DNA from: Ashinkailepas kermadecensis
Lineage: Eukaryota > Arthropoda > Thecostraca > Neolepadidae
DNA: 64,000 nt
Assembly (NCBI GenBank): GCA_034440615.1
Contig: JAOTOM010004136.1
Location: 164,343 to 228,342, forward strand
Reading direction: 5' to 3'
Under the pieces are notes generated by a model. That model was not told the DNA's origin and ran no database searches. It saw only the letters and a program-made list of their open reading frames with translations. Below are positions 19,663-33,281 of this stretch, one piece after another. The first letter of the stretch is position 1; every line of letters begins with the position of its first letter. Both the position numbers and the translations under genes were made by a program.

Positions 19663-21235
19663 CTATGGCACAACAATCAAGGATCAAAGTATATTGCAAA
19701 CTCTGTAATTCAAATTAAACATGCGCACGAAAAAAAACACATGCCCAATTTTTTAGGCTTCGGGACGCATCGACTGCATATGCACCAATAAAACACTAAA
19801 TAAAAATCACAAAACTGCATCACGCCATGAATACATGCACACGTCTATTCATACATCAAAAATATTATTGGGCGCAACAAAACTACACCGAAGACATCAA
19901 TTGGCCACTGAAGTTCCTAACGGCTCCAAACTTGGTAATGTAGTAGTTTCTTATGAACTTACACGTCTGACTTAATGAAACTGTGGCCGTAGGATTCTAC
20001 CATAGTTCGATTCAGAGTATGTAAACCCGAGTTCAATGAGGTGAGATTAGGCGCGAGAGCAACAGCTTCTAGTACTTCTTGAAAGAAGCCTTCTTTTCGT
20101 CGCCAATGCGCGGCTTTGTAGTCTGATTATGGTACCGTTTCATTCAAATTATAAATAGAGCGTTTTTTTTTGTTCTTGACGAGCTTCGGTATGGCTTTCC
20201 TCGCGTTACTCCACACCCAAAACGGTGGAGCTAACGTGCAAAATGAACAATAAACAAGAACATTCCTCGTAGGCTCCCTTATACAGTTGCAAAAAAAAAC
20301 TATCAACTTCAATGATTTTTCCCACTATTGTTACTTCCATGACAGTCTAAATCACATTGCGCACGATTGCACGACAGAATACCGACACGCTGAATAGCTG
20401 CCGTAAAATATCGACACGACAAATATGAACTCCGCAAAAAAATATTGACGGAATATATCGATTCTGCCAAATATCAAAGTAAATTCAGTATTAAAGCAAA
20501 ATTAATAAAATAAATAATTAACATAACATAAATATAAATATCAATAAATAAAACAAAATAAAAAATTTAATATTAAAGCAAAATATTAAAGCAAGCAAAT
20601 ATCGACTGCGCAAAATATTGACACGCAAAACAATGAACTGAAAACTATTGTTCGACAAATTATATTAATGAGGGAACAGAAAATATTGGCACATAAAAAT
20701 GTTCAATGGAATAGGACGGCAAACCTCTACCCCCTCCCTCCTTCAGCTTAGCTAGGCGTTTCCTTGCGGCGACAAGATGGATATCGGACATCAATGCATG
20801 GAACCCGAAAGAGGTCGGCGTCAGTCAGAAATGCCTGCAGGAAGTATTACGATGGATGCCCATCGGCATTATAGTCGGTGTTTTCTGATGGTAAAATGCT
20901 TCTCATGAAGCATTCTTGCATTCATATTTTTGTACTGCCGCCAGCAGAACTGAAGTCTACATGTTCCCTTGGGTAACTTGTTTTCGTATACAATGATGAT
21001 CGTAAATTTCGTATACTGACACAATGCTGACCTACCTTATCGTACGCTTTGACGCATGATCTTTTCCAGGAAGCAACGAAGTTTCTTGTAAGATCCCATA
21101 GAGCTAGGTTGAATGTCAACCGTCACTAGCTTGGAACATACAATTTTGGAGCACAAGATGGAACAAATTCCACATTGCCATGCTTGCATACACGACGACC
21201 AATATGAATAAATTATTTTCATAATGGACAACGAG
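19663..21235. other. AT-rich intron sequence between E7 and the GATAGA tract
   Basis: Mostly AT-rich with A-rich runs (20400-20700). No ORF of interest, repeat family or RNA gene is seen. Confidence 0.5.
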
Positions 21236-21800
<565 letters not shown>

Positions 21801-22535
21801 ATTCAATGCAAGCACATAATATGGACAAATTGAATGCACGCATTGCAGTGTCAAGCCGGGGATTTTGGTGAAAGATGTAAATGGGTGCCTCCGAAATTTG
21901 TCGTTAATGGGCTGTCTACATTCTCACGGGTAATATTTTGCTGCTCGATATGTTACGCATTGCGTATTGATATTTTGCGCGTAGATATTTTGCGTATCGA
22001 TATCTTGGGCAGTTGAAATTAAACGTTTCAGTATTTTGTGTGCAGATAACATGTGGCACCTGGGCATATTTTTCTGAGTTGATACTTCGCGAGTCCATTT
22101 TGTGTCAACATTTTGCGGTCCATATTTAGCGTGTTGATATTTTGTTCGGCTACCATTGCACACCGACTACAGGAAATTTTGGCGTGATAATGGCGACCAC
22201 GGGTTATTTTCATTCACGGCATACTTAAGAACTGCCAAAATCACGTCTCTACAATCAGACGTCGAGACTCGCCGGGACGGATGGCATGGAACCAGTTCAG
22301 CACAACGGACAAGTTCCCAGCCGTGGACTTACCACATAACCCACACCCTTCATATAGCATAATGGAAGTTGACGGTTAGTGGACGCTACCAATCTGCGTC
22401 GAGAGCTTGTGCACACTGCAAGCGCGACCAGCGTCGGTCCGCACTGGCACGAGCGCAGTACATTGCATCGCCGGCAGATGTCAGTGACGCCACGTGTGGG
22501 CGTCTATCGATCACGGTGCCAGCTCCGCCACCCAC
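21801..22535. other. Intron sequence between the purine tract and E6
   Basis: AT-rich, with a local run of diverged ~25 bp motifs around TATTTTGCG (21940-22150, e.g. GATATTTTGCG, CATTTTGCGGTC). No gene is seen. Confidence 0.5.
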
Positions 22536-22629
22536 CTCGACACAGGCGTCCAAACTCTTGCTGCGGCTCTTGGGCGGCGCCGGCGGTTCCTTGGAGAACA
22601 GGAAACACTCCTTGGCCGGCACCCACGCC
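22536..22629 (-). CDS. ZMYND8: ZMYND8-like exon E6: PWWP domain, last part
   Basis: The 94 bp exon begins with the single base needed to complete the Arg codon split after E5 and ends in phase 0 at a GTGGGT donor. It encodes AWVPAKECFLFSKEPP, aligning with AWVPINNCYLMSKEIP of human ZMYND8. It ends in SKSLDACVE, the start of the helical bundle after the PWWP core. The intron separating it from E5 is only about 340 bp and holds a small duplicated GAGTACACAACACAAATACC unit. Confidence 0.93.
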
Positions 22630-22967
22630 CTGCCCGATGGTGCACGGTCAGTAGGCAGCACAGATCACACCATACCGAGCACACAGCGCACACACATGCT
22701 ATACAGAGTACACAGCACACAAATACCGTACCGAGTACACAACACAAATACCGTACCGAGTACACAACACAAATACCAAACAGAAGGGTGGTATATATAT
22801 ATATATATTCAATGCTTAAGCATGCTTGGGACATGATCAAGAATAGATAACACAATGGACACGCCAGGAAACCCGTGGGTTTGGAGGTCCGACAGTGCCA
22901 TCACCGGCCACACTCCCGATTAGCTACGCAGATGATGCGGCCGCTTCTGGCCGAACAGGTTCCTCAC

Positions 22968-23083
22968 CGGTCGTGGCGGCCGAAGAAGCGGCAGTCGACG
23001 TTGCCATCGCGGGTCTTCATCGCCTTGGCCGGCCAGTACGGAAAGCCCTTGAGTCGTGCCCAGATCAGCAGGTGCGGATGTGG
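22968..23083 (-). CDS. ZMYND8: ZMYND8-like exon E5: PWWP domain, first part
   Basis: The 116 bp exon has acceptor TTTCGCAG and donor GTGAGG and ends in phase 2. The protein reads [18 protein letters not shown] and then [10 protein letters not shown]. The first is the PWWP signature in its FPYWP form. The second matches the RFFG-HDR motif of ZMYND8. PWWP domains bind methylated histone lysine and DNA. The in-frame sequence upstream of the acceptor keeps open but is not conserved, so I placed the start at the acceptor. Confidence 0.95.
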
Positions 23084-24490
23084 CTGCGAAACGCAGGGCC
23101 GCACAGTCAGAAGAAACCTGGTGGGGAACAGATCAATGCCTCTGCTCAAGAGTGGCAAGACCATTCGAGGCCCTGGAATGGTTCCAAATCCCAAAACTGA
23201 TTTATCCTAATCTATCCGGTACTTAAGGAATGTAAGGCATGAATGAACGTGTAGTTCTTTTTGTTCAAGCTATATCAACCTTACACTATGGTGATCACCC
23301 TTCAATTAAGCATTTTACTTCGAAAAAGTCGAAAGTCTGGCCTTTAACAAGGACTCTACACCGAAAGTTCACGGATAATGAAAAAAACGCAATTTAGCTA
23401 TAACTCTGTCTAAGCACTAATAATATAATCTGTCTAAGCACTTCATTGACCATTATGTTAAGAAGTACGATGATAAATACTGATCTCAAGCTCATTATAG
23501 TTACATTACAAAGTAGTCCAAAAGTATCTTTGATCATTCGGATATATTTCGGCGGCAAACCTTTGTCAACAGTGATGGAAGCTTTTGGGGGAGGGGGGCG
23601 GCTACCTTGTAATGTGATTATAATAAGCTAAATATCAGTACTTATCATCATAGCTCCGAACAATAACAAGGCCATAAACGATAGAAAGGTTCACAATGCA
23701 TACAGACACTGGCTAGAGGTACGAAAGACCACTGCATGGCAATCACGGCCCGTCATGGCCAATGCTGTCCCCGAGCATCGACTTTGTGGGATCTTTTAAA
23801 GACCAATGGAGGCAACAGATACATCAAGATTCCCCTGAATGCCCCGAGTGTATGGACAACAACCAAAAAATGTTGCGGGTTCATTGCAGACGAATGAAGT
23901 TCTCTTGGATCATTATAACGGGGCTCAATATATCAATGGGTATCCCCGGTCGCGAGCCCACAAAGCCTGCCATTCATATCTGCAACCCCCCCCCGACATG
24001 ACCGAGGCCAGGAGCAGGCAGGGACCAGCAAGTGACCGGAGCTACCAGTGGGTAGCCCCGGTCGCGAGCCCACAAAGCCCGCCACTCACACCTGCAATCC
24101 CCCCCTCCCCCGACATGACCGAGGCCAGAGAGCGAGCAGGGACCACCAAATGAGTAGTTTTAAGGACCAGTCACGTAGGTCCGGGGCATGGTCACAGCAT
24201 TTAAATAATGATCTAATGATCTTCAAGACAAAAAAGAGCTAATTTAATCTACACGTTATCGGATATTTGGTGCATATCATATGTTAGCTGGTTACACGAA
24301 CATTGGTTCCTGTATGGTAACCAATGTCATAGAGTAAGGGTGCACGCGATGCGCAATTGCATAGGGAATAAAGACTGCATTCAACTGATTGTACCGGCTG
24401 TTTGAAGAGCATCATTTCGGCGGCACGTTCCTCATGATCGCGTCGCATTTGTGGACTGAGACGGACCGGAGGACAAAGGGATTGTAAGTC
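23084..24490. other. Intron between E5 and E4, first part
   Basis: Unique AT-rich sequence plus a tandem duplication of about 115 bp at 23925-24150 (shared block GGTCGCGAGCCCACAAAGCC ... CGACATGACCGAGGCCAG). No gene is recognised. Confidence 0.55.
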
Positions 24491-24499
24491 AGTCTGGAT

Positions 24500-25165
24500 A
24501 GGCAGTGGTAAGATTCTGACCTGAGTACCCCGAGTACCACGGTACTCGCGGGGACCCACCGCGACAGTCAGTCTGGATAGGCAGTGGTAGGATCATGGCG
24601 TGAGTACCCCGGGTACCTTGGTACTTGATGTTTATTATATTTATTATATAGTATCATGTATTTACTTGGTACTCGGAATGGTGAGGGCCCACAGCCAGTC
24701 AGTCTCGATAGGCAGTGGTAAGATTATGACAGAGTATACCGAGTACCTTGGTACTCGCGAGGACCAACCGCGACAGTGAACCTGGATAGGCAGTGGTAGG
24801 ATCATGGCGGAGTACCCAGAGTACCTTGGTACTCGCGAGAACCCACCGCGACAGTGAACCTGGATAGGCAGTGGTAAGATTACGGCGAAGTACCCCGAGT
24901 ACCTTGGTACTCGCGAGGACCCACCGCGACAGTGAACCTGGATAGGTAGTGGTATAATTATGGCGATACCCCGAGTACCTTGGTACTCGCGAGGACCCAC
25001 CGCGACAGTGAACCTAGACAGGCAGTGGTAGGATCATGGCCTGAGTACCCCGAGTACTTTGGTACTCGCGAGGACCCACCGCGACAGTGAACCTGGACAG
25101 GCAGTGGTAGGATTATGGCGAAGTACCCTGAGTACCTTGGTACTCGAGAGGACCCACCGCGGATT
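24500..25165. repeat. 78 bp minisatellite with internal palindrome
   Basis: About eight copies of a 78 bp unit that starts AGTGAACCTGGATAGGCAGT and contains GAGTACCTTGGTACTC, an inverted repeat of 7 bp arms. Each unit also holds ACCCACCGCGAC. Confidence 0.93.
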
Positions 25166-27354
25166 TTGTTTCCACCACGGGTCACGCCTTCCTGTGACGG
25201 TGAGACGTCTAAATGAACCTCGATTCCTTTTATCGCATACTTCCGACAGTAATTGAGCACGGTAGCATCATCCGCGACCAGATTTGACACCACAATGCAT
25301 CGCTTCTGAACCGGACCGCCGAAACGATACAAAGACGAGTTGCAGCAGCTTTACAAATGCACGTGTGATGCCAACCTAGTGGGCTCTCGATATTTGTCCC
25401 TGCTGTGGCAGTGAAGTCGGAATCACGCTTCTAGGACACACCGTTTATCTTCGAAATCAAATCCACCGTGATATCCCTGACCTCGACTCGGCCACCGCTC
25501 CACCACCAGCTCTGAACGCGCAGCGGGGCCGCAGACGCCATATTGACGGCGCTTTCGCTTTCGGCGGACGCCGTCCGCACCGCCCCGCCCCCGTCGTGAC
25601 GTCACGGGGCGGCGTTGGCGCGGTGCCAGGCGCCGGCGGTGGCGCGCGGTCGACGGCCGGAGCCTTGGACGGCCGGGCCGGCGGGCGGGCGGGCGACGCG
25701 GCGCAGGTGGGTCGGCGGGGACGGTCGGCCGGAACACGGCCATGGTCTGCGCCGCCCCGACACAGACGCCTACATGGACACCATGTACAGCCAAACACTT
25801 ATGCACGGACAAAAACAGCACGAAGCACAATAGCACGAAGCAAACGATACAAAACTGGAAGACAACATACATAAGAAACAATCGCAGCTTTGAAATGTTG
25901 CACCAATCTGCCAAACGGATTTGGCAATGGTGTGACCAGCATTGGTAAGCCACAAGATCTAACCACACACGGCGGCTGGTTTGGCGTACGAACTATGGAC
26001 ATCGAACGGACACAGAACCGAACGCGCCCCAGCAAGTGACTGACAGAGAGCGACAGGAGCCGACTGAGAGCCCCAGTGCGCCCAATTAGTGTGTATCGGT
26101 CACGAGGCCCAGGCCAAACAAAGGTGCTTCCGTTGTCTGGAATATCCGGTCGGGTAAGACAGTATTGTAAGGTGGGTACCAGGAAGATGACCTGCATCCA
26201 GTTCAGGGCGCAGATCCCGCTTAATAGACACACAGCGGAGTTTGAAGGTAGGTGTGCCCGCAACTGCGTCGCCTGATGCAGACAACTGGAAAGGTGTGGT
26301 GCTTGCTGGTCGGTTACCTAGCTTTGCATGCGCATCAACTCTGTTGACCATATAGCCCCAATACCGTTGGAAAGAAAATAGCGAGTAAATCAAATTAAAG
26401 AGGGCCAGTTTCACTTTCTCCGCAACTTCCAATGATTCAGACGCTGCTTAGCTTGAGTGATAGGTAAGAACGGTCTGAAGCACCGACAAGGTCAACACGA
26501 TATGATGATCGTATTATTTAGGTTTCCTTCCTCTAAATTCCAGTTCTTCCTGGTCAATTTCAATGACGCCAGACGAAAACTAAACGAAAACGAAAACAGC
26601 TATTCTTAGGTGGTAGCCTAACAAGGTGCCTTTCAACCGATCACAAATTGTCGCTGGCGTGTTTCCTCACACCGAAATAAGAAGAGCGAGGCGAAGTGCG
26701 CTTCCAAAATGTTCAACCGACAAGACACTGATCAGCCGTCATCATACAATTAATTATTCAATAATGGCCCGGATGATTGTAGCAACTTTGCCCATAGACT
26801 TGCCACTTTAAGTTGTAAACCATTACGGCCACAGTTTAAAAACGCAGCATTTATCCAGATCAAAAGGGATACACTATAAAAAAAAAAAACAGGTACACGA
26901 TAAAGAAAGGATAAATCGAGTGAATATAATATGTCCCAACGTATCTGTAAAATATATGTACCGACGGATTCAGCAAAAGAAGTAAGAGGAGGGAATCATC
27001 CCATGCTTTACTATGGGCGCATCAACTGCAAGCGTTATACAGCGCCTATTGATGTATGGTTGATTGACCTTGGAACTTCAAGGCACAGTGACCACAACGC
27101 TATTTTACACCGATCGAAAGCATCGCCCCCGAGTCCATCCTGGCAATAACATGGTGACTACTACGTTGATTGGCTGACTGAGGCGTTGGGGCGCCGGAAC
27201 TGCATTGGTCATCTTATTGATGGGTCAATTTGACAATTTGAAGGCCGAGGTTTAAGCTGGCTTCGCTGAAGCAGACAACCCGGAACCAATTGGATTCACA
27301 CAGGGATGGGAGGGATCGCCCACGCCGTCCAGGATGACGCCCAGCCCTACTCAC
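25166..27354. other. Intron between E5 and E4, second part, with a CpG-rich core
   Basis: A GC- and CpG-rich block at about 25490-25760 is flanked by AT-rich sequence. The Arg-rich frames inside it are open on both strands and match nothing I know. The block could be an alternative promoter or a lost exon; I cannot decide. No other features are seen up to E4. Confidence 0.45.
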
Positions 27355-27485
27355 ACAGGCCAGGGTGAACCAGTTGTCGTTGCTGTAGGCGTTGCCGTAG
27401 CAGTCGGGACACGTCTCAATCTCCTCCATCTCCCACTTGCACATACGCAGCATCGACTTGGCCAGTGCTGTCAGCTTGCTTGCCA
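27355..27485 (-). CDS. ZMYND8: ZMYND8-like exon E4: end of bromodomain and zinc-binding segment
   Basis: The 131 bp exon starts with two bases that complete a codon from E3 and ends in phase 0 at a GTGAGT donor. It encodes the last bromodomain helix (KLTALAKSMLRMCKWEME). The Cys-rich segment IETCPDCY...DNWFTLAC follows. In ZMYND8 this segment is a zinc finger wedged between the bromodomain and PWWP. A matching position in human reads VCPECY...DNWFCEPC. The second cysteine pair appears reduced here because the next exon starts directly with PHPHLLIW. Confidence 0.94.
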
Positions 27486-27627
27486 CTGCAAAGAGGCGCG
27501 CCAGAGTCAATGGCAGGCCGATGTTCGTCTGGAAAGCCGGACAGCAGAAGCTGGCAGAAAATAGCAATAACGAGGACCACAACATACCAGAACTGCTACC
27601 TTCACAACCAATAAGAAGAAGAACCTT

Positions 27628-27791
27628 GGGTTCTTTTACGACGCATTCAACCGCTAGGTTATATGGCGTCGCCAACCTCTCACGCCGATTGGTCGCGGGT
27701 GGACTCGGTAAATACCGTCGGTTGTGAGATTCGAACCCACAATCTTGCGATCAAGAGTCCGATGCTCTACCAACTGAGCTACCACGACCCC
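27628..27791 (-). repeat. tRNA-derived SINE, type 2
   Basis: On the minus strand the head is GTCGTGGTAGCTCAGTTGGT, the B box GGGTTCGAATCTCACAACC, the body GTGAGAGGTTGGCGACGCCA, and the tail CGTCGTAAAAGAACCCAAGG. It sits in the short E3-E4 intron. Confidence 0.92.
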
Positions 27792-28035
27792 TTCACAACC
27801 AATAAAAACACATACGCAAAATACTGGCCCACACACAACTGATTTAACACCATCAATCATTGTTTCTTCCCACGGTTATACACATGGCCGCACGGCATAT
27901 AACTCAAAGGCGACCACATCCACACTCGCAACTGGAAATACGTGACCATTTTCACTCAATCCGAGTCCGATAATCGGTGAGTCCGAGTACGCCCAGGCGT
28001 ATTCGGCCTCGACCGCACGCCACCACACCACTCAC

Positions 28036-28216
28036 TGCCGTTGAAGAGAATGCAGTTGTGCAGGATCCACTTGCAGTCTGCGACGACGGCGGCCGGCGAG
28101 GTGTACTGGCCGCGTCGCGCGGTCTCCTCCATCGTGGCGAGGTCCATCGGGCAGGCGACGAAGTCGCGGTAGGTGGGGAACTTGCGCTCGTCCACCGGCT
28201 GGATGAACGGCTCCGA
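28036..28216 (-). CDS. ZMYND8: ZMYND8-like exon E3: bromodomain, first part
   Basis: The 181 bp exon has acceptor TTGCAG and donor GTGAGT and ends in phase 1. It encodes bromodomain helices Z to B, with the family-typical PMDL motif after the ZA loop. WILHNCILFNG contains the conserved asparagine that binds acetyl-lysine. The first residues (SEPF) join directly to the end of the PHD exon at the place where human ZMYND8 has a similar PG-x-x-x-F junction. The exon sits in a GC-rich stretch with many CpG dinucleotides. Confidence 0.95.
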
Positions 28217-29800
28217 CTGCAACCGACGCGCGCGGTCAGGTGCGGCCCGAGCGGCGCTGCCGAACTGACAGGTCGGCGGCGCAGCCGCCAGCGACGCCGC
28301 CGCCGGAGAGGGACACTGAGCTCGGCCCTCACAGGCTGGTGGAATAACGGCCGTCGGCCGGGTGGTCTCCTGGTTGTGTTACGATTGTCCGAGTGCACTG
28401 TGTCGCCGCTCGAAGTCCGGTCGCCAGCGCGGACGGGGCATGCCCTGCCCCAGGTCACGACCGGTCATCCACCATCGTGTCTTATGTCATCAGCGTGAGT
28501 CCTACAGATGTCATGGTCAAGCGGTCTACATCGGGCGCAGGACATGTCGCACGACGCGCGCCGTGGTGTTAACGTTCCCCCGACCATTGACAGACCCTGG
28601 CACTCGGGAAGACTGAACCGATCGCGTCCCTGTCCGCCAGTGACCTTGAGACCACAAGAGAGTCGTCACGGACGCCGGCTGCAGAGGCGCGGCCGCCCGC
28701 GATGGTCACGTGACCGGCCGCTCGGCCGACGCCGGCCGATCGACAGCCGCCGGCCGCCCCGACCAATCAGCGGCGACCACGCAGGCGGCCGGCGCGCCAC
28801 CGCGCATGCGCGCCCGATGGATGGCCACGGTCGCGCCGGAGAGCATGGGCGGTGGCGGCCGACATGTGTGACCATGCGCGCGATGGCGTGTAGTCCTCCA
28901 CACGGTGGCAGGTGGCCTGTCGCCGCCACCGCCCAGTCCCACATGCATGACCAGACACTCCGAGCAGCTCAACGTTGTAGCTCGCGCTGGATGTGGGAAT
29001 GGTCCGCGACGCTGTCGGCACCGGATGCTTATCGGGGGCGAACAGACGGACATTCCACCACCACGCAGCTACACAGTGCCACCCACTAACAAACGCAATT
29101 CATGGGACCACTTGGCACTGATGATCATTTGCAACTAATATGTCAACCATGTCCACCAATGCTATCCTACAAGTTCTCATGAAAAATGAGATCACCTGGC
29201 ACTCCTATACAGGCTGTAAAATAAAATGTACGCTAAATATTAACAGGGGTGAAGGCTCGTGTACTTTTGGTATTGCCGGTGCAACACCAATGAATATTGG
29301 TGTTGCCATGGCACACCAATATTTTGATTCCCCTATTAATCGTCACCCAATAATGGTATTCACTCCCTGAATATGGAGAGGGCACCAAAATCCTTTTAGA
29401 GAAGTCTGTACATGTGCAATATATCAAAGTAAAACAGGTCCTCTTCATTGATGGAAGTGCCTATATACTTGGTTCTATTAATGCAACACTAATAATTTTC
29501 ACGATAGAGTGTATGCTGTTACGTGAAGGCAATGTTTTTGAATCACATGTTGGCAACACCAATGCTTCAAGCATTGGCAACACCAATGCTTGAAGCTTCC
29601 CACCTATGAACATGACTGAATATTTCACCCACTAAAAACCGTTGCAATTACTTTAGTAGACATTAAGAAATAGTCTACGAAATTGTTGAAGTAATTCGAG
29701 GCATAGAGTTTGGTGATGGAGGTCATACAAGTGGCATTGATGGTGACTGTGGAAGTTTACAGGATATAATTGCAGTCACACACTTAATGTAGGATTACGC
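28217..29800. other. Intron upstream of E3: CpG-rich block then AT-rich sequence
   Basis: 28230-28900 is GC- and CpG-rich with open but unrecognised frames on both strands. 29100-29800 is AT-rich with clustered CACCAATRYT / AACACCAATG motifs at 29280-29600. No gene is identified. Confidence 0.45.
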
Positions 29801-29802
29801 AC

Positions 29803-29805
<3 letters not shown>

Positions 29806-29870
<65 letters not shown>

Positions 29871-29874
29871 ATCG
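29806..29874. repeat. (TA)n(TG)n microsatellite
   Basis: About 50 bp of TA followed by about 16 bp of TG. Confidence 0.97.
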
Positions 29875-30774
29875 CTTATCGGCTTATCTTTTGATCAGTA
29901 CCTGATGTGACACCGGAGGCGCAGACAAGGGGCCACCACTCCCCCTCCTTTAGCAACCAAAAATACACTAGATCAAACAATACATTTTGAGATTTGCACC
30001 ACGCAAATCCCTTTTTTGCTCGCTTCACGCGCCAAAGGATTTGTTTAATTTTGGGAGATGGGGGGGGGGGTCGCCCCATCTTACGAAAATCCAGACTACG
30101 CCAATGTGCGACACTATTGGTTGCCAACTGGAAAATCATGTTGTATTTTTGGCTTGCAATTCCAAATAACTTTAAACCGTTTCAAAGAGTACCGGACTAG
30201 ACACCAGTTTGGAACGGCTCGCGAACACCGTCAGAAAGTAAAACAAACTACTGTTTATTTTGCTCCAGTTGGGTTTCATGTATTAATTTGCATTTCCGTG
30301 CAAGATATCAGCCACATGTTGCGTCGAATTTGGTTCAGTCTATTACCAGCATGAGGCATCATTAGGGGGAGGGGCTGGACCAGTGAGGGCAAGGGGTGTG
30401 TTACGGGACTCCGTGCGGCCACCATGCTGCAGCAGACGTGTAGACCGGCAGCAATTCTCTCTCTTGGCGATCCGCGGAGACACACCTCACGCAGCCATTC
30501 TTTTCTGAATCAAGCCATGTGCAGGAACTTCAGAAATAAGCATAACCTATTTTAACAATTCCGTACAATGCATACAAATTTGGAATGTGTGCCCCATATT
30601 TGACAGAGGTGCCCAATTTCGGAAGTATTCCCTTCGATTACGATTCAAGCATGCACGCATTAAAAAAAAACAATCCGCTCCAACCGAAATTAGCTGCAAT
30701 ACTGCCGAAATTTGGCTCACCTGCCGAATGTGGTGTGCGTACCTCAAACTAAAATGCCAATTATCTAAATGGTA

Positions 30775-31560
30775 TGCAAGCCACGACAGCCACAACCCTG
30801 CCCCACAGCCCACGCAGCCGCAACCTCGTACCACAGCTCACGACAGCCACAACCTTGTCCCACGGCTCACGACAGCCACAATCTCGTACCACAGCTCATG
30901 ATAGCCTCAACCCTGTCCCACAGCTCACGACAGCCACAACCCTGTCGCACAGCTCACGACAGCCACAACCATACCTCACAGCCCACGACAGCCACAACCT
31001 CGTATCACAGCTCACGACAGCCACAACCCTGTCCCACAGCTCACGACAGCCACAACCTTGTCCCACAGCTCATGATAGCCACAACCCTGTCCCACAGCTC
31101 ACGACAGCCACAACCTTGTCCCACAGCTCATGATAGCCACAACCCTGTCCCACAGCCCACGACAGCCACAACCCTGTCCCACAGCTCACGACAGCCACAA
31201 CCTTGTCCCACAGCTCATGATAGCCACAACCCTGTCCCACAGCTCACGACAGCCACAACCCTGTCCCACAGCCCACGACAGCCACAACCCTGCCACACAG
31301 CCTACAACAGCCACAACCTTGTACCACGTCCACAGCTCACTACAGCCACAACCCTGTCCCACAGCCCACAACAGCCACAACTTTGTACCACGTCCACAGC
31401 CCACGACAGCCACAACCCTGTCTCACAGATCACTGCAGCTACAATCCTGTCCCGCAGCCCACGATCGCCACAACCCTGTCCCACAACCCATGACAGCTAC
31501 AACCGTCTCACAGATCACGATCGCCACAACCCTGTCCCACAGCCCACGACAGCCATAATC
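30775..31560. repeat. 29 bp minisatellite
   Basis: About 27 copies of ACAGCYCACGACAGCCACAA plus CCCTGTCCC. Because 29 is not a multiple of three, each frame repeats every three units. The 285-codon frame over it is spurious. Confidence 0.95.
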
Positions 31561-33279
31561 CTGTCAGACAGCCTTTCCACTCAGCTCATGGCACACAACA
31601 CCAATCAGCGTGCTATCTTGCATTAAGTCGGCCAAATGACCTGCTCCAGGGCACGAAGGTCGCACGGCATGACGTACCCAACCACGTGACTGGTGGCCGG
31701 CAGAATCCCTGTGCGGTCGTGGGAAGTGTAGCCGAAAAGCCTTTTATTCGAACAGAAAATGCGAGAACCTCAGGGAAGATATTGCGACGAAAATCAGTTT
31801 AAAAACATCAAACCGAAGAAGCGTGTCATATTGCAGGTGAAGAAATTAAGACTTGAAATGTTGCAACAAAAAAAAGAAAGAAAATAGATAACGATTTAGC
31901 GAATGAGACTCAGGGTCCGGCCGCGTCCTATTGTTCACTTGAAATATTGTTGTCGCACGAAAGTAGAGACGTCTGGGCTTAGCTTCCTGCCACACGAAAA
32001 TCCAGACATGTGGGATGTCACACACATGACAAAAATGCATTCGGGAAAACATCCAAATGTGGTGATAGTGATGGTATAGTGCTCACGGGCACCTTGTTCC
32101 CAACTGCTTCCGCTGATCTAACACATGAGCTTGAGGCAGTGCTAAAATGTTTTGTTTTTCGTTAGGTAGTGATTGATGCCATGAAACTAATTGGTTGAGC
32201 TTTCATTGCGATTCGTCACGCGCTGCTTGGCATACATACACAGATAAGCGGTGCGCAATCCAAGGAAATCATACGCCAGCCTTTTGAAGGTCGCCATGTA
32301 AATGGGGATCGTCAGTGAACGTTGGTATCGTAGTAATGCGTCACATTCAGCTATCTTATGCGAAAGGTGGTACGTGGCAGTGGAGTACGGCCAACAAACT
32401 CGACAGAACATCGGTGTGGAACAAGCGAGCTAATTCTGATCATAGTGTTCGGAAGGCAAAACTGAACACCTGCAGGTTCGTATACAAGGAAATTGTGCAG
32501 GCCGGTGAGCGAGAAAGCAGGTTAGCGCAGAGTCCAGCCTGTCGAACGTGGCTAAATACTTCAGTCAGTGCCGGGTTGAAGGAAGCACTCCTTCAGCTCA
32601 CTACCGACTGGAACGCCTGATTCCCTTTTCTCAGACTTCCAAATTTATGGGTGAAGTAATGCTAAATACAAACTATGCAGTAGGCTGGGAAAGAGGAGTA
32701 TTTTTTTCCTCAGCAAAACATGCAGGGACAAAGCAAAATAATATCAATTTTAAGGAGCAAAACTAGCATGTTACAAGGTGTTGAAGAAGTCTCCCGATAC
32801 CAGGCGAGCAGACCGCAGACACTTCGAGCAGGACTAAGGTACCCAGAATGCGGTGAAGTCCAGGACGGACGTCATGCAGTTTCTTGATTGGTGCGCATAG
32901 AAACCTGTTATTTATGACATAAAATGTGGGACATTTTTTTCGAGCCCCACGGGGCTCTTGAACTAGACAATTGAAGTGGTTTGTGGCCATGAAGGGTAGC
33001 AGCACGGTTTACAAACAGCAACGCCACTTTTCGGGAAAAGTCGAGCATTCCCAGTAAAAATTGAATCAACATGATAAGAAGTGCTTTAAAATGTGTTCAA
33101 TTCCTGTCCAAACAGACCAAACTGCTTACATCATTCGCTGTTCCTCTATTTCTCACCGAACTTCAATGAAAGTCAAACTAGGTATATGAAAGCTGAAGGA
33201 TAGTAATGTATTCCACTCAACAATGTATTTTAAGCGAATCCCTTGTGCCGATTGCGCTCACAGACGACCTTAAACGGCC
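31561..33279. other. Intron sequence, no recognised feature
   Basis: AT-rich sequence between two minisatellites. The short frames at 32315-32766 match nothing I know. Nothing else is seen. Confidence 0.5.
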
Positions 33280-33281
33280 CT

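Noticed and set aside
25457..25874. Arg-rich frames in a CpG-rich block as a gene or ZMYND8 exon
   Set aside because: Open on both strands because of composition, no conserved motif, and no splice phase is missing between E4 and E5.
30769..31626. 285-codon plus-strand frame
   Set aside because: Translation of a 29 bp minisatellite with a three-unit periodicity.
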